DNA of 64,000 bases from an uncultured Bacteroidales bacterium. GTDB taxonomy: Bacteria > Bacteroidota > Bacteroidia > Bacteroidales > UBA3824. The notes below the pieces were generated by a model that did not search any database, was not told the origin of the DNA, and worked only from the letters and a program-made list of their open reading frames with translations. Of this stretch, positions 52,351 through 61,276 are shown piece after piece. Position numbers and translations under genes: made by a program. Within the stretch, counting starts at the first letter, position 1. Each line of letters begins with the position of its first letter. The stretch covers positions 17,383 to 81,382 of the forward strand of contig CALFIU010000053.1 in NCBI GenBank assembly GCA_937877455.1, given 5' to 3'.

Positions 52351-52392
52351 AAAAAACGGCAAAAACGAAAATATTTTCGTTTTGCCGTTTTT
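52351..52392 (+). terminator. Terminator after the CBM48 protein gene
   Basis: A ~19-bp stem with one bulged A (AAACGGCAAAA... with ...TTTTGCCGTTT) followed by nine T's, 19 bases after the stop. Confidence 0.9.
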
Positions 52393-52427
52393 TTTTACAA
52401 TATTTGCAGCGCAAAAAAACAAAAGCA

Positions 52428-53321
52428 ATGCAACTAAGAGCCGAACATATAATAAAAAAATACGGAAAACGCACCGTTGTAAAAGATGTATCAATAAACG
52501 TTTCGCAAGGTGAGATAGTAGGCCTACTTGGACCAAACGGTGCAGGTAAAACCACATCGTTTTACATGATAGTTGGACTAATAAAACCCAATGGCGGTAA
52601 AATATTTCTTGACAACAAAGAAATAACCACCGAACCAATGTATCGTCGTGCAAAATTTGGTGTGGGATATTTGCCACAAGAAGCCTCTGTATTTAGGCAA
52701 ATGAGCGTAGAAGACAACATAAAATCGGTGATGGAAGTCCGCGGTTTTGACAAAAAATATCAAAAAGAAAAACTCGAAAGTTTAATAGATGAATTTGGAC
52801 TTGGACACATACGAAAAAGTCTTGGAATACAGCTATCAGGCGGAGAACGACGTCGAACAGAAATTGCGCGTGCATTGGCCGTTGATCCAAAATTTATTCT
52901 TCTTGACGAGCCATTTGCTGGCGTTGACCCAATAGCAGTGGAAGACATTCAGGGTATAGTGGCAACATTAAAAAACAAAAACATCGGCATTCTAATAACA
53001 GACCACAATGTTGACGAAACACTTTCAATAACCGACCGCGCTTATTTACTATACGACGGAAAAATACTCGAACAAGGTACACCAGAACACCTCGCTGCTG
53101 ACCCCGAAGTTAGAAGGCTTTATTTGGGTAAAAACTTTGTTTTGCGTCGTCCTGCATTTATTGTAAATAAAGAAGATAATCCTCCTGAAATACAGATAAA
53201 TACTTTAGAAGACGTTGACAACAATCAACCTCAAGAAATAAAAAACAATAAGATTGAAACTACAGAACAACAAACGTCCAATCAACAGATAATTAATAAT
53301 ACAAACAGCAACATAGAATAA
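52428..53321 (+). CDS. lptB: LPS export ABC transporter ATPase with C-terminal extension
   Basis: A 297-residue ATPase starting at ATG 52428 (MQLRAEHIIKKYGKRTVVKDVS). Motifs are Walker A GPNGAGKTT (35-43), a Q-loop, the ABC signature LSGGERRR, Walker B FILLDEPFAGVDP, and the H-loop in LITDHNVDETL. DHNVDETL and the length of the core (~241 residues) identify LptB, which powers LptFG to extract LPS from the inner membrane. The last ~55 residues are a low-complexity Asn/Gln/Glu/Ile tail (QPQEIKNNKIETTEQQTSNQ) absent from the E. coli protein. The exonuclease gene starts 3 bases after the stop. Confidence 0.94.
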   Translation: MQLRAEHIIKKYGKRTVVKDVSINVSQGEIVGLLGPNGAGKTTSFYMIVGLIKPNGGKIFLDNKEITTEPMYRRAKFGVGYLPQEASVFRQMSVEDNIKSVMEVRGFDKKYQKEKLESLIDEFGLGHIRKSLGIQLSGGERRRTEIARALAVDPKFILLDEPFAGVDPIAVEDIQGIVATLKNKNIGILITDHNVDETLSITDRAYLLYDGKILEQGTPEHLAADPEVRRLYLGKNFVLRRPAFIVNKEDNPPEIQINTLEDVDNNQPQEIKNNKIETTEQQTSNQQIINNTNSNIE

Positions 53322-53324
53322 AAA

Positions 53325-54107
53325 ATGGAATTAAATTTAACCAAACCAATAGCTTTTTTTGACCTTGAAACAACGGGTATAAATATAACTTACGATCAGA
53401 TAATTGAAATTTGCGTACTTAAAATAAATCCCAATCATAGTGAAGAAACGTTTTATAGCCGCGTAAAACCAAGTGTTCCAATAAGTAAAGAATCAAAAGA
53501 AATAACAGGCATAACAGAAGAAGATTTAAAAGATTGCCCAACATTTGCCGAAATAGCCCCAAAATTATCGGCATTTATTGATAACTGTGATCTTGGCGGT
53601 TTTAATTCCAACAAGTTCGACATACCTCTACTTGTTGAAGAGTTTTTACGCGCCAATGTTGACTTTGATGTAAAAAAACGCAAAATGATAGATGCACAAG
53701 TGATATATCACAAAATGGAACAACGCACTCTATCGGCAGCATACAAATTCTATTGCAACAAAGATCTCACCGATGCTCATAGTGCCGATGCTGACACTCG
53801 CGCAACATACGAAGTGTTAAAAGCACAACTTGACAAATACCATGACCTTGAAAACAATGTTGAACAACTTGCTAAATTTTCTACGCAAACCAACAACGCT
53901 GATTTTGCTGGTAGAATAGTATATAACGATAAAGGCGAAGAAGTTATAAATTTTGGAAAACACAAAGGCACAAAAGTTATCGACGTACTAAAAAAAGAAC
54001 CTGGCTATTACCAATGGATGATGAACAACGATTTTCCTCTCTACACAAAAAAAATACTTACTGCCATAAAACTTAAAATGGAATTTTCCAACACAAAATT
54101 AAAATAA
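53325..54107 (+). CDS. DnaQ-like 3'-5' exonuclease
   Basis: A 260-residue DEDDh exonuclease. Exo I is AFFDLETTGIN (Asp13, Glu15), Exo II GGFNSNKFDIPLLVEEF, and Exo III AHSADADTRATYEVL (His and Asp). Residues ~195-255 form a small second domain (EVINFGKHKGTKVIDVLKKEPGYYQWMMNNDFP) resembling DUF3820, which is found fused to or next to nucleases. It could proofread DNA or degrade DNA/RNA ends; it is not the main epsilon subunit by any evidence here. It is separated from lptB by 3 bases and followed by a 19-bp terminator stem. Confidence 0.9.
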   Translation: MELNLTKPIAFFDLETTGINITYDQIIEICVLKINPNHSEETFYSRVKPSVPISKESKEITGITEEDLKDCPTFAEIAPKLSAFIDNCDLGGFNSNKFDIPLLVEEFLRANVDFDVKKRKMIDAQVIYHKMEQRTLSAAYKFYCNKDLTDAHSADADTRATYEVLKAQLDKYHDLENNVEQLAKFSTQTNNADFAGRIVYNDKGEEVINFGKHKGTKVIDVLKKEPGYYQWMMNNDFPLYTKKILTAIKLKMEFSNTKLK

Positions 54108-54135
54108 TAAACTTCAACTTTCGCAAGTAATTATT

Positions 54136-54182
54136 AACCACGATACTCACGAAACAATTTTCATTTCGTGGGTATCGTGGTT
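54136..54182 (+). terminator. Terminator after the lptB-exonuclease pair
   Basis: A 19-bp stem (54136-54154 with 54164-54182) with one G-U pair, followed by TTTAATTTTC, 28 bases after the stop. Confidence 0.85.
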
Positions 54183-54218
54183 TAATTTTCATTATTACAA
54201 ATAATTAAAAAAAACTAT

Positions 54219-54226
54219 TAATTTTG
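54219..54226 (+). promoter_or_regulatory. -7 element for the small secreted protein
   Basis: TAATTTTG, 65 bases upstream of the ATG at 54292; no clear -33 box. Confidence 0.45.
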
Positions 54227-54291
54227 GTGTAACTTTTTTGTGTGTTGATAGTCATATCTGCAAAAAAACAAACACACAAAAAATATTGAAT

Positions 54292-54536
54292 ATGAAAAAG
54301 ATTTTAGCAACACTATTGACAACAGTATTTGCATTGACGCTAAGCACATCGGCAATGGCGCAGATTGAAAATCAGATAGAAGAGGTAAAAATAATGACTG
54401 ATAGCTATCTTCAAAAAATTACGGATTTGCGATTGTACCAAATGTATATGTGGATGTAGATCATAATGCAGATGGTAAAATATCGCGAGTGGCATTATGT
54501 TCCCAAAATAAGATTTATGCAATGGATCGTAAATAG
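54292..54536 (+). pseudogene. Small secreted protein, frameshifted at an A6 run
   Basis: The frame from ATG 54292 gives a signal peptide (MKKILATLLTTVFALTLSTSAMA-QI) and stops at 54459 after 55 residues. The last stretch (ITDLRLYQMYMWM) does not look natural. Shifting one base at the CAAAAAATT run (~54412) restores NYGFAIVPNVYVDVDHNADG and runs to TAG at 54536, giving an intact protein of about 81 residues with VDVDHNADGKIS, reminiscent of a calcium-binding loop. Either a base is missing from the sequence, the gene has decayed, or the run is a real -1 slip site. No homologue is recognised. A perfect terminator follows, so the unit was recently functional. Confidence 0.65.
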
Positions 54537-54558
54537 TTGAAAAATAAGTTTAAAAAAC

Positions 54559-54590
54559 AAAAAGCAGGACATTAAACCCCTGCTTTTTTT
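54559..54590 (+). terminator. Terminator after the small secreted protein gene
   Basis: AAAAAGCAGG and CCTGCTTTTTTT arms, loop ~10, 22 bases after the restored stop. The following stretch to 54846 is AT-rich and I see nothing else in it apart from a short GTTTGAAAA/TTTTTCAAC hairpin near 54812. Confidence 0.88.
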
Positions 54591-54846
54591 GCGTAACTTA
54601 ATTTTTAACCTAAACCTAATATATGAAAAGACAATTATCTTATTTTGACAATGCAAATTTATGTTAGACATCTAAGTAAATTATTAACGAAGTATTAAAA
54701 ATATATGAAAAAATATTCTTAGAATGTTAATGAATTGTTTACTACACAGTTGTATTGTTAATAGTTTGTCAAAAAATATATCAAACCAATCTTTTATGCT
54801 TCTACGCTGTTGTTTGAAAATTTTGTTTTTCAACAAATTTTTGATA

Positions 54847-56073
54847 CTAAAAACTTGCTTTTATTTTTATCCAGATTTCTGAGTTTTTGTCGTATAGTTT
54901 AAATATTCCTTGGTCGGCTTTAAAATAGTCAAAACCGAGTGATATGTGTACAATATCGTTTAATGCGTAGTCGAATGAAGTGCGATCGTAAATACCGCCG
55001 CTTGTTACATCTATATAAGCAAAAGTGTTGATATTAAGAGTATTGCGGAATAATTCCTTTGAAACTCTTACTGTCGCCGTTCCAGAATTTCGATAAGCGT
55101 TTATCATGTTGTTTATCCCGTTGATTCGCTTGTGTGAATACTGAAAACTTAAATTCCAATCACCGCCGGGATAGATGTCAACGCCCAAAAGCGTATTGAT
55201 AGAATTTTTGTTGTAAATTTCAGCATTTAAATTCGGCTGTTGTGCTTCGTTGAAATATATCGCTAATTCGCCCCGAATGACAAATTTACTAACAGGAATA
55301 GAGATGTCAGAGCCAATCATAGTCATTCTACTAAAATGTTCTTTACCAATTAGTTGCTGTTTAATAGGGTCGAAATTCAGTGCAAAAACGGGCATTTTGT
55401 TGAAAGTCCTAAGCGCACAAACTGAAAAATCCATTCCACTTAGAAACCATGAAAAACGTCCGCCAAATTCTGAATTTTCGATTTTGAAATCTGGTTTCTT
55501 TGCTTTTATGATTGAGTCGTTTGCCGTTAACGAAATCGCCCATGGATTGTCTTTTTGAAACGGAAGTTCAAATGTTTCAATCACAGGAATTGCCAAAATA
55601 TCGAATGAAAATGCGTTTTTTGAAAATTTCAGTCGTATTGCTGTTTCAGGGATTCGTATATCATCGTAATCTTGAGCGAGAAATTCACTATAATCCATTG
55701 GCGAAATTATGTCGGCTAGCCTTAATGCGTCGGCAACTCCCCAAGTTATTATTTGTCGTCCAACACGAAGTTCAAAATTTGAAAAACTTTGACAGATGTA
55801 TAATTCCCGAATTTTGAAACCTGAATAACTGCTTATTAATGAATTATATACAGCATTTGACGAAAAAAACACTTCAGTATTAGAGTGCGATAGAGAAAAT
55901 TCGGTGCGAAGTCTCGACCGAGAAGACATCCAATCGTTTGGTTTTTCGTATCTAAAAGCATGATACGTGTCAGCAAAACCCTTGACTTTTAGTTTAAAAT
56001 TTCCGTCTTTGTCTTCTTGTGAGAAAACATTGACGGAAATTATCATCAAAATCAATAAAAACAAGTTTTTCAT
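54847..56073 (-). CDS. Outer-membrane barrel protein of DUF1302 type
   Basis: A 408-residue protein from ATG 56073 (MKNLFLLILMIISVNVFS-QE signal peptide). A longer frame from 56121 overlaps the upstream gene and is rejected. The mature part alternates polar and hydrophobic residues with many Tyr/Phe strands (FKLKVKGFADTYHAFRYEKPNDW, ELRVGRQIITWGVADALRLADIISPMDYSEF) and ends in Phe (IWIKIKASF), as in outer-membrane barrels. RQxITWGxAD...D.ISPxDY is the pattern I associate with DUF1302-type proteins that accompany RND transporters. It starts one base after the stop of the LolA-like gene and is the last gene of the TetR-RND operon. Confidence 0.78.
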   Translation of the reverse strand: MKNLFLLILMIISVNVFSQEDKDGNFKLKVKGFADTYHAFRYEKPNDWMSSRSRLRTEFSLSHSNTEVFFSSNAVYNSLISSYSGFKIRELYICQSFSNFELRVGRQIITWGVADALRLADIISPMDYSEFLAQDYDDIRIPETAIRLKFSKNAFSFDILAIPVIETFELPFQKDNPWAISLTANDSIIKAKKPDFKIENSEFGGRFSWFLSGMDFSVCALRTFNKMPVFALNFDPIKQQLIGKEHFSRMTMIGSDISIPVSKFVIRGELAIYFNEAQQPNLNAEIYNKNSINTLLGVDIYPGGDWNLSFQYSHKRINGINNMINAYRNSGTATVRVSKELFRNTLNINTFAYIDVTSGGIYDRTSFDYALNDIVHISLGFDYFKADQGIFKLYDKNSEIWIKIKASF

Positions 56074-56074
56074 G

Positions 56075-56848
56075 TTATAGACCTTTTTCCAATTTTGTAA
56101 CATTAAACATTTCTTGGTCAATTTTCAAATCGTATTTCATATCCGAAAAAGTTAGAATTGTTTTGTGTTTGGTTTGTACATTTTCCATTACCATTTTGCT
56201 ACGAGTCCAATAGCCTTGTATTTTTTTTATGTCGCTGACATTTAATACTCTATGGAGTTTTCCAAGTTTGTCGTAAAATTCTACTTTTATGCCCATGAAA
56301 CAATCTTTACGAATCCATGAGATTTTTTTGGAGTAGATTTCTCTTTTGTCTTTCGGCACCGATTCTACAACGTAACAGTCAAATCCCTCAAGATTTTCTT
56401 CTCTTAAAAGTTTATGCTCGTCTTCGTCAACATTACGGTCTCCCATGTCGTCGTAGGTAAAGTCAGTGCCCATGAAATAATCTGTTTTTGACGAACTTCC
56501 ACTTATTCTGCGTGTCTTTTTCAATGCGGGCATGTAAAGCCATTTGTCATCGTCTTTACCAATTTCGTCATAATTCCATGTTAAAAATCCTGTACCTTTT
56601 ACATCGCCCGGATATGTAAAAAACATCATCGTTTTGGTGTCTTCGCCGATGTCCATTGCCCATGATTCTACTTTGCGCTCCCGTTTTGAGCCATTGGATT
56701 TTTCGAGTACAAGGTCAAGTTTTGCGTAACGTGTTTCTCCGTTAGGATTGTCTTTCACTTTTTTTATAATGTCTCTGCCTGAAAGATTTTGTGCGTTCAG
56801 TGAAAATGCCGTTAAAATGGCGGCTAATGTTAAAAATGCTTTTTTCAT
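56075..56848 (-). CDS. Periplasmic LolA-like outer-membrane lipoprotein-sorting family protein
   Basis: A 257-residue protein with a signal peptide (~1-19, SLNA-QN). The mature protein has the open half-barrel pattern of the LolA-like family PF17131: GRDIIKKVKDNPNGETRYAKLDLVLEKSNGSKRERKVESWAMD, MMFFTYPGDVKGTGFLTWNYD, WLYMPALKKTRRISGSSSKTDYFMGTDFTYDDM. Family members carry lipids or lipoproteins across the periplasm in a hydrophobic cup. It sits between an RND pump gene (35 bases upstream) and an outer-membrane barrel gene (1 base downstream), so a periplasmic carrier handing cargo from pump to barrel is the natural inference. Confidence 0.88.
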   Translation of the reverse strand: MKKAFLTLAAILTAFSLNAQNLSGRDIIKKVKDNPNGETRYAKLDLVLEKSNGSKRERKVESWAMDIGEDTKTMMFFTYPGDVKGTGFLTWNYDEIGKDDDKWLYMPALKKTRRISGSSSKTDYFMGTDFTYDDMGDRNVDEDEHKLLREENLEGFDCYVVESVPKDKREIYSKKISWIRKDCFMGIKVEFYDKLGKLHRVLNVSDIKKIQGYWTRSKMVMENVQTKHKTILTFSDMKYDLKIDQEMFNVTKLEKGL

Positions 56849-56883
56849 GGTTTTATGTTTTTTATTATTAGTTGTTAAAAAAA

Positions 56884-59235
56884 TTACTTTTCTTCTTCTT
56901 TGCCAAAGACTTTGAACATCTTGAAAAGTACAGGAGTGATAAACAAATCTGCCAAAAGTGCTGACATCAAACCCGCAACCGCTAACGTTCCAAAATGCGC
57001 AAACTGAATCGCATTGGAAATCGAAAAGCCAAGAAATGTTGCCGAAATAATAAATGTTGTCATTACAATTGCCAATCCTGCAACTCTGAAAGTCGCTTTG
57101 ACGGCATAATCGTAGTTTTGTCGTCTTGAAAATTCAAGGTGAGCGTGATTTACAAAATGTATTGTATCGTCAACAGCCAAACCGAAAATCATTGGGATAA
57201 TACATGCCGTCATCATGTCTAACGGATAGTTGAGCCAGCCCATCATACCGCCAACAAGAATTGCTGGTGCAAGGTTCGGTATCATTCCGATAAGTCCGAG
57301 TTTAACGTTACCAAATACAATCATCAGCAAAATTCCAATTATCACTGCTGATAACACAAGCGACCACATTTGACCTTTGGTAAGATATTGTTGCATGACT
57401 GTAAATTGTGGCAAATTTCCAACAACTGACACTTCAGAATTTGGGAACAATTCTTTAGCGCGACTTTCAAGACGGTTCATTTCGATTTCTATTTCGTTGG
57501 AATTGTAGTTGCTGATTTCAATCTGTAAGCGCAGACGTTTGTAGTCATAATCCATCCAATATTCTGATTCGCTTCCGCCGGCATTTTCGTAAAGTAAGAG
57601 AAGTTGAGCAACTGCTTCGTTGTTGTTCGGAACATGGTAAAATGCTGTATCATTGTTGTTTAGTGTACAATTCATGTCTTTAATAATATCAAGAACAGAT
57701 GAATGACGTTTGGTAAGAGTATAGTTTTCAACTTCGGTTTCAAGTTTTTCGAGTTTGATGAGGTTTTCTGGCTTTTTTGCATCGCCTTCTTCGGGCAAAA
57801 CCACCATTAAATCGTATGAATACATGGTTCCGAGTTCAGTGTCGCAAAGTTCAAGAAATCGTCTTGCGTAGTCAACTTTTCGTCCCATTGACCTTTCAAC
57901 ATCGAACGCTGGTTCGATATTATAAACTCCGATAGCGCAAAAAACGGTTATTATTGAACTGATTATCACTATTTTTTTGCTATGTGATAACACAAAATTA
58001 CTGAGCGATTCAAAAAATCCTGCGGCTTTGCCTTCAAAGGATTTGTTAAAGTCTTTCCCTTCAAAATTTCTATTTCCGAGCGATAAAGAAATTGGTGTTA
58101 TGACAAGACTTGAAATCAAAACCGACGAAATCGCTAATGCCGAATTTATGCCCATTGCTTTCATTGGAACTATATTCATTGCAAGAAAAGTCATCATTGC
58201 CGCCATTGTGGTAACGCCTGAGAAAATTACTGGCCAAGCGGTTTCGGCAATAGCGTCAATAGCGGCTTGTTTTCGGTTGTGAAGTTTTAGAAGTTGCGCT
58301 CTGAAAAAACTGTAAATGTGTATATTGTAAGCAATTGCAACGGCAAAAGCAAGCATTACCGTTATCATTGTAGTGCTCATATCGAGATAAAGTCCAAACC
58401 AACCTATTAGCCCCATTGCGATAATTATCGCGCTTATTGAAGTTATTATTGGTATCAAAACTCCTCTTAATGAGCGCGTTACAATTGTCATCACAATAAG
58501 TGCAACAATTACTGCAATCATCATAAGTCTTGACATCTCACTTTTGATATATTGCATTTTTGCATAATTCATATAAGGCATGCCCGAAATATTTGGATTC
58601 AGACTTGAATATTTATCTTTGAAACAAATATTCATTGCTTCTCTACCAGTTTGATTTTCAGGTGCTTCAATACCTTCTGCGCGCCAAACACTGTCAGCAG
58701 GGTAGGGGCGGAGTTTTACAAGTATCCATGACATTGTACCATCTTTGCTGACAAGTTTTTTTGAAACGTATTCTTTGCTGTATGCTTTTTTGCGGATAGA
58801 GTCGAGTCCGCTTTTTGTGTCTGGAATTTCCTCAGGGACAATTTGTTGTAGTTCCATTCCGTCTTCGGTTCCAACCATAAATTCAAGGTCGGTTAGTGAG
58901 GTTATTTTTTCGGAATACGACAAAGAATCCATTAATTCGTTGCTCAGTTCACGGATAAGTTCAAGATTTTTTTTGGTAAATAGTCCTTCTTTGTTTTCTA
59001 CAAGAACGGCAACATAGTAATCGTTACCAAAAATTCCTTTAAATTCATCGGTTTTGAGTAACATCGGGTCGTCTGAAACAAAATAAGTATCGAACGATGT
59101 TTCAAAATATATTTTCTTTAGACCTACTACAGAAAATACAAGTAATGCAATAAAAATTGTAAATACAATTAATCGGTGATTTACAACAAATTGACCAAAT
59201 TTTCTAAACTTAGAATTTATCTTTTCAATGTTCAT
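56884..59235 (-). CDS. RND/MMPL-family transporter with SSD-like membrane domain
   Basis: A 783-residue protein with about 12 transmembrane segments in two repeats, each with a large periplasmic domain after TM1 (~45-230) and TM7 (~440-610). The membrane blocks read GVLIPIITSISAIIIAMGLIGWFGLYLDMSTTMITVMLAFAVAIAYNIHI and LIGMIPNLAPAILVGGMMGWLNYPLDMMTACIIPMIFGLAVDDTIHFVNHAHLEF, with the acidic TM4/TM10-type GLAVDDTIH motif of proton-driven MMPL/HpnN-like exporters. These export lipids, hopanoids or siderophores rather than drugs. Its own -7 element (59270-59277) lies upstream; the LolA-like gene follows by 35 bases. Confidence 0.92.
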   Translation of the reverse strand: MNIEKINSKFRKFGQFVVNHRLIVFTIFIALLVFSVVGLKKIYFETSFDTYFVSDDPMLLKTDEFKGIFGNDYYVAVLVENKEGLFTKKNLELIRELSNELMDSLSYSEKITSLTDLEFMVGTEDGMELQQIVPEEIPDTKSGLDSIRKKAYSKEYVSKKLVSKDGTMSWILVKLRPYPADSVWRAEGIEAPENQTGREAMNICFKDKYSSLNPNISGMPYMNYAKMQYIKSEMSRLMMIAVIVALIVMTIVTRSLRGVLIPIITSISAIIIAMGLIGWFGLYLDMSTTMITVMLAFAVAIAYNIHIYSFFRAQLLKLHNRKQAAIDAIAETAWPVIFSGVTTMAAMMTFLAMNIVPMKAMGINSALAISSVLISSLVITPISLSLGNRNFEGKDFNKSFEGKAAGFFESLSNFVLSHSKKIVIISSIITVFCAIGVYNIEPAFDVERSMGRKVDYARRFLELCDTELGTMYSYDLMVVLPEEGDAKKPENLIKLEKLETEVENYTLTKRHSSVLDIIKDMNCTLNNNDTAFYHVPNNNEAVAQLLLLYENAGGSESEYWMDYDYKRLRLQIEISNYNSNEIEIEMNRLESRAKELFPNSEVSVVGNLPQFTVMQQYLTKGQMWSLVLSAVIIGILLMIVFGNVKLGLIGMIPNLAPAILVGGMMGWLNYPLDMMTACIIPMIFGLAVDDTIHFVNHAHLEFSRRQNYDYAVKATFRVAGLAIVMTTFIISATFLGFSISNAIQFAHFGTLAVAGLMSALLADLFITPVLFKMFKVFGKEEEK

Positions 59236-59269
59236 AATTGCGGTTTATTTTTATAAATTTATTACACCG

Positions 59270-59277
59270 CAAAGATA
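59270..59277 (-). promoter_or_regulatory. -7 element for the RND operon
   Basis: TATCTTTG on the minus strand, 34 bases upstream of the RND ATG and downstream of the TetR gene, so the transporter genes have their own promoter. The segment just upstream contains AACAGTGTT, a weak palindrome that could be an operator. Confidence 0.55.
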
Positions 59278-59332
59278 AATATTGCTATTAAAACCGAACA
59301 GTGTTTAATATTAATTAAAAGTTAAATAGTTC

Positions 59333-59950
59333 CTATTTAATAGCAACACCGAAAAGGCTTGCCCAACCGTTGGTTGAATATTTCACGTAATCGTTTGTAA
59401 ATTTGTTGATTTCGTCGTCCGACAAGTCGTGTGAAACGATTTCGCCAATGATTGAAATCATCCAAGCGCAGTTGGCGTGAATAAAGAAATTGGAAATATC
59501 GGTGTTAATTTGAGGGTATTTCATTTTCATTTTTCCGAAGAACCAAAGTATATGAGCAGTGGTTTTGTCGGTATAGTCATCTCTAAAACTATTCATTGAC
59601 GACCCTTCAGACCTAAATAGAATAAGTCTAATGATGTCGCGATATTTTTTGACCATATCAATAAGAGCCTTAGCACTTTCGAGTTGAGTTTTTGGGTTTA
59701 ACATATCATCGATATTTGTGTCGGCGGTGTGGTGAGAAATAGTCATTTCGTTTGCTGCGTTTACGAAAGGCATACAAACAGCGGTCATTAGTTCGTCTTT
59801 GTTTTTGTAGTAAGAATATATGGTGCTGACACTTATACCGACATTCGACGCAATAGAGCGCAAAGATGCGTCATTGAAACCTTTGCTTAAAAATTCTTTT
59901 TTTGCTTCCTCTAAGATTGCTTTTTTTATGTTGTCTTTTAAAATTTGCAT
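59333..59950 (-). CDS. TetR/AcrR family regulator of the RND operon
   Basis: A 205-residue protein. The N-terminal helix-turn-helix (~8-55) reads KKAILEEAKKEFLSKGFNDASLRSIASNVGISVSTIYSYYKNKDELMTAV, a clear TetR pattern. The C-terminal half is helical, with YRDIIRLILFRSEGSSMNSFRDDYTDK. It ends 97 bases upstream of the RND gene on the same strand, which makes it the likely repressor of that operon. A TATGTTTG promoter element lies 23 bases upstream of its ATG. Confidence 0.93.
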   Translation of the reverse strand: MQILKDNIKKAILEEAKKEFLSKGFNDASLRSIASNVGISVSTIYSYYKNKDELMTAVCMPFVNAANEMTISHHTADTNIDDMLNPKTQLESAKALIDMVKKYRDIIRLILFRSEGSSMNSFRDDYTDKTTAHILWFFGKMKMKYPQINTDISNFFIHANCAWMISIIGEIVSHDLSDDEINKFTNDYVKYSTNGWASLFGVAIK

Positions 59951-59973
59951 GATATTTTGTAGTTTTTAGATTG

Positions 59974-60004
59974 CAAACATAAGAAAATTTTTGGATTTTT
60001 CAAG
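59974..60004 (-). promoter_or_regulatory. Promoter of the TetR gene
   Basis: On the minus strand, CTTG (60001-60004), 19 bases, TATGTTTG (59974-59981), 23 bases upstream of the TetR ATG. Confidence 0.6.
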
Positions 60005-60058
60005 GAGAAATGTTTTGTGGTGATAATTTTTGTCAGAACAAAATATCTAAAGTCGCAT

Positions 60059-61213
60059 TTATTCCCCGTTCCATGCTTGGACTGCAAAAGTGTATGAATT
60101 GCGTTTTGTGGTTTCGATAAATTGGTTGCCTTGAACAGAGGAGTTTCGGATAAAGGCCTCTGTCTGCCATGTACCGCGTGTAAACTTGAATTGTGCGGGG
60201 AGTTTCAGGCGGAGGCTTGTGGTGAATGTTGTGTCGTTTATTGCTTTCATTTTCACGCCTTTTGCATTCCAGTTGTTTAGCGCATCCTGATTGCCTGTAA
60301 TATATACTTCGGGGACTGGATGGTTTGAAATGAGTGTAATTTTTACTTCTAATTCTTTGTTGGTTAATATTTCGTCCACAGAATCTCGGTATGCAAGGTA
60401 TTTTCTCAGACCGTCAATTAGCGCGTCGGGGACTGTGGTCATGTGGTTGGCCTGTGGGTAGGTCTGATGGTAGAACGTTACATTTGTAGGCTTTTGTGTA
60501 TCAAAAAAATTATAGACATTCTCGCGGGCAGGTTTCCAATTTTCCCAGCCTTGGATATATTCTTCGTTCGCATCAGTGGCAAAGATGAAATGGTTGTGGG
60601 TGAATGATTTATAGTCGAAGGATATGAGATTATTCGACAGTGTGCCGTCCACTTGCCACATATTTGGTGAGATGGTTATTAGGTCGTCGAACAGTTCGTA
60701 GTCCATGAGTGCGTCTAATGCGAAAGAACCGCCGAGTGAGTGTCCGACGGCGATAGAGCGGTCTGTTGTACGGTAATTTTTTGCGATGTATGGCATAAGT
60801 TCATCTCGAATGAACATGCTGAAGTTTTTGTAGTTTCCGCCGTGTCCGCTTGGATATTTCATTTTCAGAAAGTCATCCTGACGGCTGTATTCCATGTCTT
60901 GTGGGGATAGTACTCCGACGATTATGAATCTTGTTTCGTATTTTGTGTTGATGAATACAGGCAGAGAACGTGTCAAGTCGAAATATGGTCTATCTTGAGC
61001 GTCAAAGACGTACATTACGTCGTAGTTCTGCGCAGTCATTTTGCTGTAATCTGGCGGAAGTCCTATTATGATTTTTCTTTTGAAGTCGAAATATTTGGAT
61101 TCAATTTCGGTTTCGATTGTTTGGAAGTCGTTGTAGTGTAACTGTTTCTGGGCATTCGCTGATATTGTTAAAAGCGATATTGCTACAGATAGGATTATGT
61201 GTATTAACTTCAT
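60059..61213 (-). CDS. Secreted alpha/beta-hydrolase esterase with starch-binding-like C-terminal domain
   Basis: A 384-residue protein with a signal peptide (~1-21, ISANA-QK). Residues ~30-275 are an esterase-D/PF00756-type alpha/beta hydrolase: KRKIIIGLPPDYSKMTAQNYDVMYVFDAQDRPYFD, the nucleophile elbow SIAVGHSLGGSFALDAL with its Ser, and a C-terminal QANHMTTVPDAL that would supply the His. Residues ~285-384 (ELEVKITLISNHPVPEVYITGNQDALNNWNAKGVKM) match a CBM20-like module, the GNxxxLNNW strand being diagnostic. It probably acts on an ester of a polysaccharide or siderophore; the substrate is unknown. A TACCTTTG element lies 25 bases upstream. Confidence 0.87.
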   Translation of the reverse strand: MKLIHIILSVAISLLTISANAQKQLHYNDFQTIETEIESKYFDFKRKIIIGLPPDYSKMTAQNYDVMYVFDAQDRPYFDLTRSLPVFINTKYETRFIIVGVLSPQDMEYSRQDDFLKMKYPSGHGGNYKNFSMFIRDELMPYIAKNYRTTDRSIAVGHSLGGSFALDALMDYELFDDLITISPNMWQVDGTLSNNLISFDYKSFTHNHFIFATDANEEYIQGWENWKPARENVYNFFDTQKPTNVTFYHQTYPQANHMTTVPDALIDGLRKYLAYRDSVDEILTNKELEVKITLISNHPVPEVYITGNQDALNNWNAKGVKMKAINDTTFTTSLRLKLPAQFKFTRGTWQTEAFIRNSSVQGNQFIETTKRNSYTFAVQAWNGE

Positions 61214-61238
61214 TTTTTTGTGTGTGTTGCTCTGAGGG

Positions 61239-61246
61239 CAAAGGTA
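61239..61246 (-). promoter_or_regulatory. -7 element for the secreted esterase
   Basis: TACCTTTG on the minus strand, 25 bases upstream of the ATG at 61213. It is divergent from the promoter at 61277-61308. Confidence 0.6.
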
Positions 61247-61276
61247 AGGATTTTTTTGGAAGTGTGGAAAAAAATT

